From: Kluyvera intermedia
GTDB lineage: Bacteria; Pseudomonadota; Gammaproteobacteria; Enterobacterales; Enterobacteriaceae
Length of the DNA: 64,000 nucleotides
Direction of reading: 5' to 3'
Assembly: GCF_034424175.1 (NCBI RefSeq)
Contig: NZ_CP139986.1
Coordinates: forward strand, 2,294,001 to 2,358,000
Shown: positions 32,516 through 41,058 of the stretch, in pieces
How positions within the stretch are numbered: the stretch's first letter is position 1
Layout of the letters: every line of letters begins with the position of its first letter
The notes under the pieces: model-generated
The model's database searches: none
The model's input: the letters and a program-made list of their open reading frames with translations, nothing else
What the model was told of the DNA's origin: nothing
Position numbers and translations under genes: made by a program

Positions 32516-34168
32516 TTATTTGCTGCCCGTCGCCCGTTTAAGCGCGACGCGAGCGGTAATTCGCAGTCTTATCAATCGCCAGAATACCCACAGCAGCGTG
32601 GCGGCGGAGATGGCCGCAGTCAGCAGATAGGTATCATTGTAGGCGAGAATATTGGCCTCCAGCGTCGAGGCGGTTTGCAGTAAAGCGTTGGCCTGCACGT
32701 TTAAAAGCGTGCTGTCGCCAATCTGGCTTTGATACTGTTGCGCGTACTGTTGCAACCGCTCGTTAATGAGCGGATTTAAGGTGGTGATTTGATCCGCGAG
32801 CTGGCTTGAATGGAACTTCTCCCGCCAGGTCTGGAAAGTGCCGAGGATGGCTGAACCGAGCAGACCACCGATATTCTGGCTCATGCCAAACAGTACAGAG
32901 AAGCTGACCAGGTTACGCTGGTCGGCTATCACGCCACCAATACCGGCAATCATGGCCGGAGCAAGGAAAAAGGCACTGCCAAAGCCAAGCAGGAACTGGC
33001 TTAACATCAGCTGATCCGGGCGAGTCAGACTGGTGGATTGGCTGTCGAGCAACGAGGCCACCATGATCAGCGTCAACGCGGTAGCGATAGGCCAGTACAA
33101 GCGGGCAGGGTTGAGGGTCAGGCAACTGGCGATAATTCCGCAGGTAATCCCCGCGAAAATAGACCATGCCAGGGTGGTCATCTGCTCATTTTGCAGCCCC
33201 ACGTACTGTAGCCAGCCAATGACACCTGTATTCTGTTCCGCCAGCACAATGCGGATTAGCACCATAATCAGCCCCAGACGCAAAATACTGCCACTGGATA
33301 GCCAGCGCGTATTGAGTAGTGGGTTGCTGCGGTTATGTTCAAAAACCATCGCGCTGACAATCAGCACGATGGCAGTGGCCAGCGACCAGCCTATCCATGG
33401 CGCTTCAAACCACCAATCCAGGCGACCCAATGACAGTACCGCGCAGATAAGTCCCATGCCGGGAGCGAGCAGGATAAAGGTGATAAAGTCTTTTTTCTCA
33501 AACACTTTTTTGCGATCGCTGGGCGGTAATTTTAAGGCAATTACGCAAGCTAGCGACACCAGCGCCAGACCCAATTCAAAGAAATAGAGCCCGCGCCACT
33601 CATCAATTTGCAGCAGTTCAGTCGAGAACAGACGAGCAAGAGGAATGGCCAGCGACGAGCCGGTAATGCCGATAGTCAGGGCTTTTAGGCGATGTTTCGC
33701 CGGCCACGCCTGGACCTGGTAGTAAATCCCCAGCGAGCTGAGCGCCGCCGCCACCATTCCGTGCGCGGCGCGCACCATTAGCGCAGAACTCAGATCGTTG
33801 ACGAACAGGTGAAAGAAGGTGACCAGCACGTAAAGCACCAGAAAACCCTCGGTAAACGCGCGTAGACCGAACTGCTGGCGGAACTTCACCAGCAGCAGGT
33901 TTATCGACACGTTGGTCATCACGTATACCGCCGGAAGCCAGGCAATCTCAGTGGACCAGGCCGCGAATGAGCCCTGAAGGTTTTGCAGGTTGGCGGTGAC
34001 GACAGCGTTACCCAGCGCCCCGGTCAAACAGACCAGCAAGCCGACGATGCCATAGGCCACACGGCGCGGGGCGCTATGGATAGGTGTCGATGGCGAACCG
34101 AGAATAGCCGGTTTTTCATGTGGCGCCCAATCATGCGGGGCGTAGGGATCGCGACGGGGAGGCGACAT
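32516..34168 (-). CDS. MFS drug transporter, DHA2 (EmrB-type, 14 helices)
   Basis: A 550-residue inner-membrane transporter with the 14-helix DHA2 layout: PRRVAYGIVGLLVCLTGALG in the first helix, TEIAWLPAVYVMTNVSINL, FLLGFGSAFFLAPAMIAG, FSVLFGMSQNIGGLLGSAI and a long periplasmic loop before the last helix. The DHA2 Asp/Arg motif is weak, as is common in its non-canonical members. Its start ATG shares one base with the marR stop (TAATG), so translation is coupled. It is the pump component of the tripartite system. Confidence 0.88.
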   Translation of the reverse strand: MSPPRRDPYAPHDWAPHEKPAILGSPSTPIHSAPRRVAYGIVGLLVCLTGALGNAVVTANLQNLQGSFAAWSTEIAWLPAVYVMTNVSINLLLVKFRQQFGLRAFTEGFLVLYVLVTFFHLFVNDLSSALMVRAAHGMVAAALSSLGIYYQVQAWPAKHRLKALTIGITGSSLAIPLARLFSTELLQIDEWRGLYFFELGLALVSLACVIALKLPPSDRKKVFEKKDFITFILLAPGMGLICAVLSLGRLDWWFEAPWIGWSLATAIVLIVSAMVFEHNRSNPLLNTRWLSSGSILRLGLIMVLIRIVLAEQNTGVIGWLQYVGLQNEQMTTLAWSIFAGITCGIIASCLTLNPARLYWPIATALTLIMVASLLDSQSTSLTRPDQLMLSQFLLGFGSAFFLAPAMIAGIGGVIADQRNLVSFSVLFGMSQNIGGLLGSAILGTFQTWREKFHSSQLADQITTLNPLINERLQQYAQQYQSQIGDSTLLNVQANALLQTASTLEANILAYNDTYLLTAAISAATLLWVFWRLIRLRITARVALKRATGSK

Positions 34169-34599
34169 TATTTCTTCTCCACTTCGCGTAATAGTTTTGT
34201 GAGCACGTCATAAGTCTGCTGTTGTTCTTCCGGGGTGATGGCCGTCAGAATCTCTTCACGCAGCTCATCGGCGACCGTTTTTACCTGATGAAACAGGTCC
34301 ATTCCTTTGTCCGTGGCGATGAGTAGACGCTTGCGCTTATCACGCTCTGTGAGAATGCGTTCAACTAACCCATGCTCGACCAGTTTGTTAATCAGCGGCA
34401 CCACGGTGGCACTTTCAACGCCCAGTTCTTGCGCCAGCTCAGATTGCGAGAGCGGATGTTCGTTGCGCGCAATGGCCGCGACGGCTACCCAGGTTGCCTG
34501 ACTCATACCCAGATCTTTTAGCCGACGATCAACCGCCAGCCGCCAGTGATGGGCGGTGAGGTAGAGGAGGTGGGAGAAATTTAACTGACGGTTATCCAT
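34168..34599 (-). CDS. MarR family repressor of the efflux operon
   Basis: A 143-residue winged-helix regulator: DLGMSQATWVAVAAIARNEHPLSQSELAQELGVESATVV (helix-turn-helix with the recognition helix around 60-75) and the wing VERILTERDKRKRLLI. Dimer helices lie at both ends. First gene of its own efflux operon, so autoregulation together with pump control is expected, as with EmrR-emrAB. A 12-bp palindrome 20 bases upstream is the probable operator. The inducer is unknown. Confidence 0.88.
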   Translation of the reverse strand: MDNRQLNFSHLLYLTAHHWRLAVDRRLKDLGMSQATWVAVAAIARNEHPLSQSELAQELGVESATVVPLINKLVEHGLVERILTERDKRKRLLIATDKGMDLFHQVKTVADELREEILTAITPEEQQQTYDVLTKLLREVEKK

Positions 34600-34618
34600 A
34601 GCGACGTTTTCATAATCA

Positions 34619-34630
34619 TTAGAGCTCTAA
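34619..34630. promoter_or_regulatory. Probable MarR operator
   Basis: TTAGAGCTCTAA is a perfect 12-bp palindrome placed 20 bases before the regulator start codon, where it would cover the promoter or the transcript start. Confidence 0.55.
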
Positions 34631-34757
34631 CGAGTTTATGCTCGTCGCAAAACATAATTCAAGTGAATATATAAAAATAAGCAGAGTCTGAGATGAATCG
34701 TTTAGGTTGCCAGTTCCTCGGATTTACGCGGCAACATCTGTAGGCGCACCGTTCGAT

Positions 34758-34783
34758 CCCTCTCCCTTAGAAAGGGAGAGGGG
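34758..34783. repeat. boxC-like palindrome
   Basis: CCCTCTCCCTT (34758-34768), loop AGA, AAGGGAGAGGG (34772-34782), followed by GGCATATCGTGCC. A near copy lies at 38070-38094. It sits just past the MHS transporter stop and may also end its transcript. Confidence 0.7.
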
Positions 34784-34796
34784 CATATCGTGCCGG

Positions 34797-36119
34797 TCAA
34801 ACCTGGCTGGTTTGCGCGTTAATCACCGCGTTCTGACGTTTACTGCGGCTGGCGAAGAAAATCGCCGTTAGCGAGATGGCGACCGTCGCGCCGAGATACC
34901 AGGCGACAGGGACCCAGTCACCGTCGTATTTTGCCAGCAGTCCGGTTGCGATAAGCGGGGCGGTACCGCCAGCTAATGCCGCACCAATCTGATAGCCCAA
35001 CGTGATCCCGGTATAACGGACATTGGCGCTGAAAATTTCTGAGCACAGTGTCCCCAGCACGGCGGTGATAGGCGACCACAAAATGCCGAAGGTGATGACT
35101 GTCGCGAGCATGATGCCCCAGGTGGTGCCGGTATTTAGCAGTAAGAACCACGGGACAATAAACAGCCCCAGCAAAACGACGCTGATGGCATACATCCGCT
35201 GGCGACCAATTTTATCGGATAACAGCCCCATTAACGGGATCATCACCGTTGAAACTAATGCGCCGAGCGTCACGGCTTCAAGCACCTGCGATTTTTGATA
35301 GGCAAGCGTTGTGGTGGCGTAGCTGACCACGAAGGTGGAGAAAATATAGAACGGCGCGGTTTCGACCACTTTCAGCCCCGCCGCGATAATGACTTCACGC
35401 CAGTGATGAGTCAGGGTCTCGCGCAGCGGCGCCTTGGCAACCTGACCCGATTCTTTTACCTTCTTAAATTCAGGCGTTTCATCAATATCTTTACGGATCC
35501 ACAGACCAACCAGCACCAGGACTGCGCTCATCAAAAATGGAATACGCCAACCCCAGGAGAGGAACTGCTCTTCGCTGAACATCGTCATCAGTGAAACGAT
35601 AAAGGTGGCCATCAGCATCCCGATGGTCACGCCCGCTTGCGGAATACTGCCGAAGAACCCTTTGCGTTTTTCGGGCGCATACTCGTAGGCTAACAGCAGC
35701 GCGCCACCCCATTCACCCCCGATACCGATGCCCTGAATAATGCGCATCAGAATTAACAGGATGGGTGCCCAGATCCCAATCTGATCGTAGGTTGGCAACA
35801 GGCCAATCATGACGGTTGCACTTCCCATCAACGACAGCGTAATGACCAATGTTTTTTTACGCCCAATACGGTCGCCAATGTGGGCGAAAATCACGCCGCC
35901 AATCGGACGGATAAAGAAGGTCAGCGAGAAGGAGAGGTAGGAGAGAATCAGGCCAATGACCGGGTCGACCATCGGGAAAAAGATCTTGTTGAAGACCAAC
36001 GCGGCGGCTGTGCCGTACAGAAAATAGTCAAACCATTCAATGGAACTGCCCGTCAGGCTAGCAATCAAAACCCTTTTATTTTTTTTCAGGATTGTGGTGC
36101 TGCTTTCTTGTATTGTCAT
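34797..36119 (-). CDS. MFS transporter, metabolite:H+ symporter (MHS) family
   Basis: A 440-residue, 12-helix permease. The MHS signature is clear: GSSIEWFDYFLYGTAAALVF, IRPIGGVIFAHIGDRIGRKK, MRIIQGIGIGGEWGGALL, WGWRIPFLMSAVLV and GLLSDKIGRQR. Relatives transport shikimate (ShiA), alpha-ketoglutarate (KgtP) and proline/betaine (ProP). The start at 36119 (MTIQESSTT) is preferred over the longer frame because GGGAG lies about ten bases before it. It is a single-gene unit. Shikimate or quinate is an attractive substrate in this window, but the catabolic operator is not seen upstream. Confidence 0.85.
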   Translation of the reverse strand: MTIQESSTTILKKNKRVLIASLTGSSIEWFDYFLYGTAAALVFNKIFFPMVDPVIGLILSYLSFSLTFFIRPIGGVIFAHIGDRIGRKKTLVITLSLMGSATVMIGLLPTYDQIGIWAPILLILMRIIQGIGIGGEWGGALLLAYEYAPEKRKGFFGSIPQAGVTIGMLMATFIVSLMTMFSEEQFLSWGWRIPFLMSAVLVLVGLWIRKDIDETPEFKKVKESGQVAKAPLRETLTHHWREVIIAAGLKVVETAPFYIFSTFVVSYATTTLAYQKSQVLEAVTLGALVSTVMIPLMGLLSDKIGRQRMYAISVVLLGLFIVPWFLLLNTGTTWGIMLATVITFGILWSPITAVLGTLCSEIFSANVRYTGITLGYQIGAALAGGTAPLIATGLLAKYDGDWVPVAWYLGATVAISLTAIFFASRSKRQNAVINAQTSQV

Positions 36120-36158
36120 GAAGAATAACTCCCGCCACATTGGGTAAAATTCGGTGTC

Positions 36159-36199
36159 ACCTTTTTAACGATGGGTGCAACCAGAATGGTGAAAAAGGT
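36159..36199. promoter_or_regulatory. Inverted repeat upstream of the MHS transporter
   Basis: ACCTTTTT (36159-36166) and AAAAAGGT (36192-36199) are separated by 25 bases, 40-80 bases before the transporter start. A possible regulator site. The remaining divergent DNA to 36469 is AT-rich, with no gene seen. Confidence 0.35.
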
Positions 36200-36469
36200 T
36201 GTGTGTTTGTTAAGCAAACTAGATATGCGAATGATTTTTGGCAAGCCTGGCGTGGGAATTTGTGAGTTAAGTTACGTCTCTTTTTTGTTATTTATGACTG
36301 CATTTTGTCTTTCAGGTGATGTGTAATGCTATAAATGAAAAAATAATCAGCACATAATTCAGGTGCAACCGCATTGTTTTTAGACGTTTCTGGTTATTTC
36401 AAAAATGTTACAAATTGGTTGGTTGTGCAAATGTTCTGCTTGGTTGCCTTTGGAAGGGAGTAAAGAGTA

Positions 36470-37264
36470 ATGGACAAGTCATATTTACCTGAGGAAGTAC
36501 TGACGGCTGCGAATCAACTGGGTGGCTGGCTGGCGCAGAATGATTTCACCGGACAACCCGACATTCAGGATACTCAACTGATCGTCATGGCGGGAAACGC
36601 CGTGATGCCGACCATCGACGCGGCTTGTCGTTTGGCGAGTGAGAATGGCGGCACGTTGCTTATCAGTGGCGGCATCGGCCATTCAACGGATTTTCTCTAC
36701 CAGGCTATCGCCCAGCATCCGCGTTATTGCTCGCTGAGTATTGAGGGTCAGCCCGAAGCGCGGCTGTTGGCAGAGATAGCCCATCGATTCTGGCACATTC
36801 CGCGTGAACGTATTGTGGTGGAAGACCTGTCGACCAACTGCGGCGAGAACGCGTGGTTTACCCGACGGACGCTTGTAGAAAAGGGCATTCCTGTACAGCG
36901 GGCGACGGTAGTTCAGGATCCCACCATGCAACGGCGCACGATGGCGACCTTTGCCCGCGTGTGGCAAGAAGAGGCGGATGCGCCTGAATGGCTAAGCTAT
37001 CCGGGTTATCAACCGGTGCTGGAGAATACGGTGAAGGGCGTTAGCTGGCGGCAACCGGCCCAGGGATTATGGCCCGTTGCGCGTTATCTGGCGCTGATTA
37101 TCGGTGAACTGCCGCGTCTGCGCGATAATGCTGAAGGATACGGCCCACGCGGGAAAGGATTTATTGCCCACGTTGATATTCCAGATGAAATAGAAGCTGC
37201 GTGGTTATTGCTAAGCGCTGATCCCCATCTTCAGCCGTTACTGGCGAGCCGTCATCTGAGTTGA
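36470..37264 (+). CDS. ydcF: YdcF, DUF218-family protein
   Basis: A 264-residue protein. It shares with E. coli YdcF the strings MAGNAVMPTIDAACRLA, LLISGGIGHSTDFLYQAIAQ, EDLSTNCGENAWF, VVQDPTMQRRTMATF and ELPRLRDNAEGYGPRGKGFI. DUF218 has a Rossmann-like fold; E. coli YdcF has been reported to bind S-adenosylmethionine, but no reaction is settled. GGAGT lies before the ATG. The position downstream of hrpA (with the efflux operon inserted) follows E. coli. Confidence 0.9.
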   Translation: MDKSYLPEEVLTAANQLGGWLAQNDFTGQPDIQDTQLIVMAGNAVMPTIDAACRLASENGGTLLISGGIGHSTDFLYQAIAQHPRYCSLSIEGQPEARLLAEIAHRFWHIPRERIVVEDLSTNCGENAWFTRRTLVEKGIPVQRATVVQDPTMQRRTMATFARVWQEEADAPEWLSYPGYQPVLENTVKGVSWRQPAQGLWPVARYLALIIGELPRLRDNAEGYGPRGKGFIAHVDIPDEIEAAWLLLSADPHLQPLLASRHLS

Positions 37265-37289
37265 TGTATGTTGCAGGTGTCCCCAGCCT

Positions 37290-37842
37290 CTACATTTTGG
37301 TCTCAATCCAGCTCATCAATAACCGTGGCCATTCTGCCACCGGCAAACCCTGTGCATCGCGGATCCCAAAGCCATGGCGCCCCTGTTCAAACAGATGAAT
37401 TTCCACAGGAACCTGATGGGCGTGCAGAGCATTAAACATCGCCAGACTGTTCTCCACTTTCACTGCCGGATCATCAACGGCATGCAATAAAAATGTCGGC
37501 GGGGTGTTGTGGCCTACCCGTTTATCCAGCGAATAATGTTCACGTTGCGCACTTTCTGGCTGCGCGCCAATCAGTTCCATCCGCGAACCGGCATGACCAA
37601 CCAGGCGTCACTAGAATGCCGATACCGTTAGGCTTTTCAGGTCGATAAACCGTGATTTCAGGGGCGCGAACTCCCGTTACCGCCCGGTCGAATGCGCTGT
37701 TGCCGGTATGATCGTTTTCCAGAAACAGTGATACCGGGCTGGGTTGGGCCCCCGGCGCATCACCGCCAGGCCAGATTGAGAAGGTTGTGGATGAGCGAGC
37801 GGCACGAGCCATGCGAGAACAAAGTGTGTCCTGATCGTCCAT
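37290..37842 (-). pseudogene. Alpha/beta hydrolase remnant with internal deletion
   Basis: Two out-of-frame pieces of one hydrolase. The 5' piece (from ATG 37842) has SLFLENDHTGNSAFDRAV, ITVYRPEKPNGIGILVTPGW and then loses the frame at about 37600. The 3' piece (upstream of 37580) has PPTFLLHAVDDPAVKVENSL and the catalytic histidine region QGRHGFGI. The nucleophile segment (GxSAGGH) and some 150 codons between are gone, judging from the 301-residue relative at 12149. It cannot encode an active enzyme. Confidence 0.8.
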
Positions 37843-37975
37843 GTTGATGATGTCCTTATGGGTTTCGCTGAAGAGTGAAACACTATACTCGCGCCGACAG
37901 ACGGAAAATGTGCGGAGATAGCGTTTTGGTTAACGTATTGCTCTGAATGGGAAAATTGCACTGTTCGGTTCCCTC

Positions 37976-38096
37976 GCCCCTTTGGGGAGAGGGTTAGGGT
38001 GAGGGGCTGTCTGGATCCGAGAAGGAAATAACATTTACTTTAATAACAGTGCATTAACCCTCACCCCAGCCCTCTCCCTTAAAAAGGGAGAGGGAG
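37976..38096. repeat. Pair of boxC-like elements in inverted orientation
   Basis: GGGAGAGGGTTAGGGTGAGGG (about 37986-38006) and its near complement CCCTCACCCCAGCCCTCTCCC (38059-38079) face each other across 52 bases. The right unit continues into its own CCCTCTCCCTT/AAGGGAGAGGG hairpin (38070-38094). The rest of 37843-38151 holds only this and the tail of gapC. Confidence 0.7.
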
Positions 38097-38151
38097 CACA
38101 TCGTGCCTGATTTTTCATGGGGATACCTCAGGTGATAGCCCCGCCACATGG

Positions 38152-39153
38152 TTACATTTTGGCGAACTTCTCCAGCACACGAATTAACTGGGTCACAAAA
38201 CCGTATTCGTTGTCATACCACGAGACGGTTTTTACCAATTGCAGCTCGCCCGCTTCGCTGACCTCCGTCTGTGTGGCATCAAATACGGAACCAAAATGGC
38301 TGCCGATAATATCGGATGAGACAATTTCATCCTCGGTATAGCCAAAAGATTCATTATTCTGTGCGGCGTTTTTCATCACCAGATTCACTTCGTCAGCGGT
38401 GACTTTTTGACTGAGGATGGACACCAGTTCGGTGACGGAGCCGGTTTTGGTTGGTACTCGTTGCGCATGGCCTTTCAGCTTGCCGCTGAGTGCTGGGATC
38501 ACCAGCCCAATGGCTTTTGCCGCCCCGGTGGTATGCGGAATAATATTCTCCGCCGCCGCGCGGGATGCGCGTAAATCTTTACCTCGAGGACCATCGACCA
38601 GCGACTGTGTACCAGTGTAAGCATGGATGGTGGTCATGGTGCCCAGTTCAATGCCGAAGGCGTCATTGAGCGCTTTCGCCATTGGGGCCAGACAGTTCGT
38701 GGTACACGATGCGACTGAGATGATTTTATCGCTGGCATTGAGCGTATCGTCGTTAACGTTAAAGACCAGCGTTTTCATCTCACCGGCAGGGGCGGAAACC
38801 AGCACTTTTTTCGCCCCAGCATCCAGGTGCGCCTGTGATTTTTCGGTGGAGGTGTAGAAACCGGTACACTCGACAATAATCTCTGCGCCTTGCGCCGTCC
38901 ACGGAATATTCTTCGCCTCTTTCTCAGCGTACACGTTAATGGTTTTACCGTTCACAATCAGCGTGGTATCCGTAAAATCCACGCTCCATGGGAACGGCCC
39001 ATAGTTTGAGTCGTACTTGAGTAAGTACGCCAGAACTTTTGGGGAAGTCAGATCGTTAATCGCCACGACTTCATGACTGCTGGATACTTCCAATAAACGG
39101 CGTAGAACCAGGCGGCCGATACGCCCAAACCCGTTAATACCAATCTTACTCAT
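38152..39153 (-). CDS. gapC: Glyceraldehyde-3-phosphate dehydrogenase GapC (intact)
   Basis: A 333-residue NAD-dependent GAPDH. The N-terminal NAD fold is GINGFGRIGRLVLRRL, the catalytic SCTTNC carries Cys150, and His177 lies in TTIHAYT. SWYDNEYG is near the C-terminus. In E. coli K-12 gapC is a broken gene; here the frame is complete with all key residues. It is divergent from cybB, as in E. coli. It is likely a second GAPDH beside the housekeeping gapA. Confidence 0.93.
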   Translation of the reverse strand: MSKIGINGFGRIGRLVLRRLLEVSSSHEVVAINDLTSPKVLAYLLKYDSNYGPFPWSVDFTDTTLIVNGKTINVYAEKEAKNIPWTAQGAEIIVECTGFYTSTEKSQAHLDAGAKKVLVSAPAGEMKTLVFNVNDDTLNASDKIISVASCTTNCLAPMAKALNDAFGIELGTMTTIHAYTGTQSLVDGPRGKDLRASRAAAENIIPHTTGAAKAIGLVIPALSGKLKGHAQRVPTKTGSVTELVSILSQKVTADEVNLVMKNAAQNNESFGYTEDEIVSSDIIGSHFGSVFDATQTEVSEAGELQLVKTVSWYDNEYGFVTQLIRVLEKFAKM

Positions 39154-39380
39154 GGTGCTCTCCTGTCAGTGATGGGCGTCACCCCAATGGCACATGCTTA
39201 AAAAACGCCTGATAGATAAATGCGGATTATGTATTTCACCTGTCCAGGCTTAGTTCAGTCCTCGGGTAAGGGCAATATCAGGGTAATAAATTAATTTGTA
39301 TCGATTTGAAAAAGTTAATGAATTTTTAATGAAAGATGGATACTTTGCTCTCTATTGTTATTTATTAGAGTGCTCAGGCG

Positions 39381-39908
39381 ATGAACGACAAGTATTCCCG
39401 CTTACAAATTGCCATCCATTGGTTGGTTTTTCTTTTGGTTGTGGTGGCCTACGCAGCGATGGAATTACGTGGATTCTTTCCACGAAGTGACCGACCGCTG
39501 ATTAACATGGTGCATGTTTCCTGCGGAATCAGCATTCTGGTGCTGATGGTGGCGCGTTTACTCGTGCGGCTAAAACGCCCGGCACCGCCGATTGTTCCAA
39601 AACCGAAGCCGATGATGACCGGCATGGCGCATCTTGGGCACCTGGCGATTTATCTGCTGTTTATCGCGTTACCGATTATTGGCCTGGTGATGATGTATAA
39701 CCGGGGCAATCCATGGCTGGCATTCGGTCTGGTTATGCCGCACGCCGCTGAAGGCAATTTCGACCTGGTCGATACCCTCAAGCATTACCATATTCTGCTG
39801 GCGAATCTCGGCTACTGGCTGATTGGTTTACACGCGCTCGCTGCGCTGGCGCATCACTATTTCTGGAAAGACAACACGCTGCTGCGCATGATGCCACGCA
39901 AGCGTTAA
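39381..39908 (+). CDS. cybB: Cytochrome b561 CybB
   Basis: A 175-residue di-heme membrane cytochrome with four helices. Heme-ligating histidines are visible in IAIHWLVFLLVV, NMVHVSCGIS, MAHLGHLAIYL and LIGLHALAALAHHYF. It matches the E. coli CybB family, which oxidises superoxide and passes electrons to ubiquinone. It has no signal peptide; the first helix is the anchor. Neighbour order gapC-cybB is that of E. coli. Confidence 0.93.
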   Translation: MNDKYSRLQIAIHWLVFLLVVVAYAAMELRGFFPRSDRPLINMVHVSCGISILVLMVARLLVRLKRPAPPIVPKPKPMMTGMAHLGHLAIYLLFIALPIIGLVMMYNRGNPWLAFGLVMPHAAEGNFDLVDTLKHYHILLANLGYWLIGLHALAALAHHYFWKDNTLLRMMPRKR

Positions 39909-39980
39909 CTGGCCTTTAAACTCCCTGGTCTCTGCGTTACCATACGTCATCTATTTTTGTTATGTATGAAGGAGAACAGG

Positions 39981-40619
39981 GTGTTCGCAGATTTTGGCGT
40001 ACTGAATTACTGGACGTATTTACTCGGCGCTATTTTTATTATTCTGGTGCCGGGGCCAAATACCTTCTTCGTGCTGAAAACCGGCGTTGCGCACGGTATC
40101 CGTAAGGGATACATGGCCGCGCTGGCGGTATTTATCGGCGATGCCGTGCTAATGTCTCTTTCTTTCGCAGGCGTTGCGACGCTGATTAAAACCACGCCGC
40201 TGCTGTTTAATATCGTACGTTATCTTGGCGCGCTCTATCTGTTGTATCTCGGCGGCAAGATGCTCTATAGCACGTTAAAGCGTAAAACGGCAGGTAAGGA
40301 AGAAGAGCCTGAACCGGGTCATGCTATCTTTAAGCGCGCGCTGACGCTGAGCCTGACGAATCCGAAAGCCATCCTGTTTTACGTTTCGTTCTTCGTGCAG
40401 TTTATTGATGTGCATGCCAAAACGCCGGGGCTGGCATTCTTTATTCTGGCGCTGACGTTGGAGCTGGTGAGTTTTATCTACCTGAGCTTCCTGATCGTGT
40501 CCGGTTCGCTGGTGACGCGCTATGTTAAAACGCGCAAGAAACTGGCGAAGATTGGTAACAGTTTGATTGGCCTGGTGTTTGTCGGTTTTGCAGCCCGATT
40601 GGCAACATTACAGTCCTGA
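39981..40619 (+). CDS. leuE: Leucine efflux protein LeuE (LysE/RhtB family), GTG start
   Basis: A 212-residue, six-helix exporter: LNYWTYLLGAIFIILVPGPNT (family signature PGPN), GVATLIKTTPLLFNIVRYLG, LSLTNPKAILFYVSFFVQF and IGNSLIGLVFVGFAARLATL, as in E. coli LeuE (YeaS), also 212 residues. GTG at 39981 is chosen because AAGGAG lies six bases upstream and the length then equals the E. coli protein; ATG at 39966 has no ribosome site. In E. coli leuE is elsewhere on the chromosome, so this is a relocation or paralog. Confidence 0.88.
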   Translation: MFADFGVLNYWTYLLGAIFIILVPGPNTFFVLKTGVAHGIRKGYMAALAVFIGDAVLMSLSFAGVATLIKTTPLLFNIVRYLGALYLLYLGGKMLYSTLKRKTAGKEEEPEPGHAIFKRALTLSLTNPKAILFYVSFFVQFIDVHAKTPGLAFFILALTLELVSFIYLSFLIVSGSLVTRYVKTRKKLAKIGNSLIGLVFVGFAARLATLQS

Positions 40620-40624
40620 GTTGT

Positions 40625-40657
40625 GATGCCGGATGGCGCTTCGCTTATCCGGCCTAC
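40625..40657. repeat. REP element
   Basis: GATGCCGGATGGCGCTTCGCTTATCCGGCCTAC palindrome a few bases after the leuE stop codon. Confidence 0.85.
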
Positions 40658-40728
40658 TTCTGAAGCCATCTCTCGGCTCCATTTCCCTTTTAATGCAACA
40701 TCGATTTTACAATCTCTGCTTTTTTATA

Positions 40729-40748
40729 TAGTATACCCCCCTATACTA
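40729..40748. promoter_or_regulatory. FrmR operator
   Basis: TAGTATA-CCCCCC-TATACTA (40729-40748) is the GC-tract operator with AT-rich flanks typical of FrmR/RcnR proteins. It lies just before the frmR ribosome site AAAGGAGG. Formaldehyde modifies FrmR and frees it. Confidence 0.85.
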
Positions 40749-40759
40749 AAGGAGGCTTA

Positions 40760-41035
40760 ATGCCGCATTCACCTGAAGACAAAAAACGCGCACTCACCCG
40801 CGTTCGCCGTATCAAAGGGCAGGTTGAGGCACTTGAACGCGCGATCGAGTCAGGTGAATCCTGTCTGACCATCCTGCAACAAATCGCCTCCATTCGCGGT
40901 GCGTCCAACGGCCTGATGGGCGAAATGGTTGAGATGCATCTCAAAGACGAACTGGTTAGCGGCGAAACGACGCCAGACCAGCGTGCATTGCGCATGACGG
41001 AAGTCGGTCATCTGCTACGATCCTATTTAAAATAA
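40760..41035 (+). CDS. frmR: Formaldehyde-sensing repressor FrmR
   Basis: A 91-residue all-helical CsoR/RcnR-family protein, MPHSPEDKKRALTRVRRIKG then ESCLTILQQIASIRGASNGL. The Cys35 and N-terminal Pro2 that react with formaldehyde in E. coli FrmR are both present, as is His60. It is preceded by its operator and followed 23 bases later by frmA, the usual autoregulated order. A strong AAAGGAGG ribosome site precedes the ATG. Confidence 0.95.
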   Translation: MPHSPEDKKRALTRVRRIKGQVEALERAIESGESCLTILQQIASIRGASNGLMGEMVEMHLKDELVSGETTPDQRALRMTEVGHLLRSYLK

Positions 41036-41058
41036 ACATCACAACGGAAGAGACAGCT

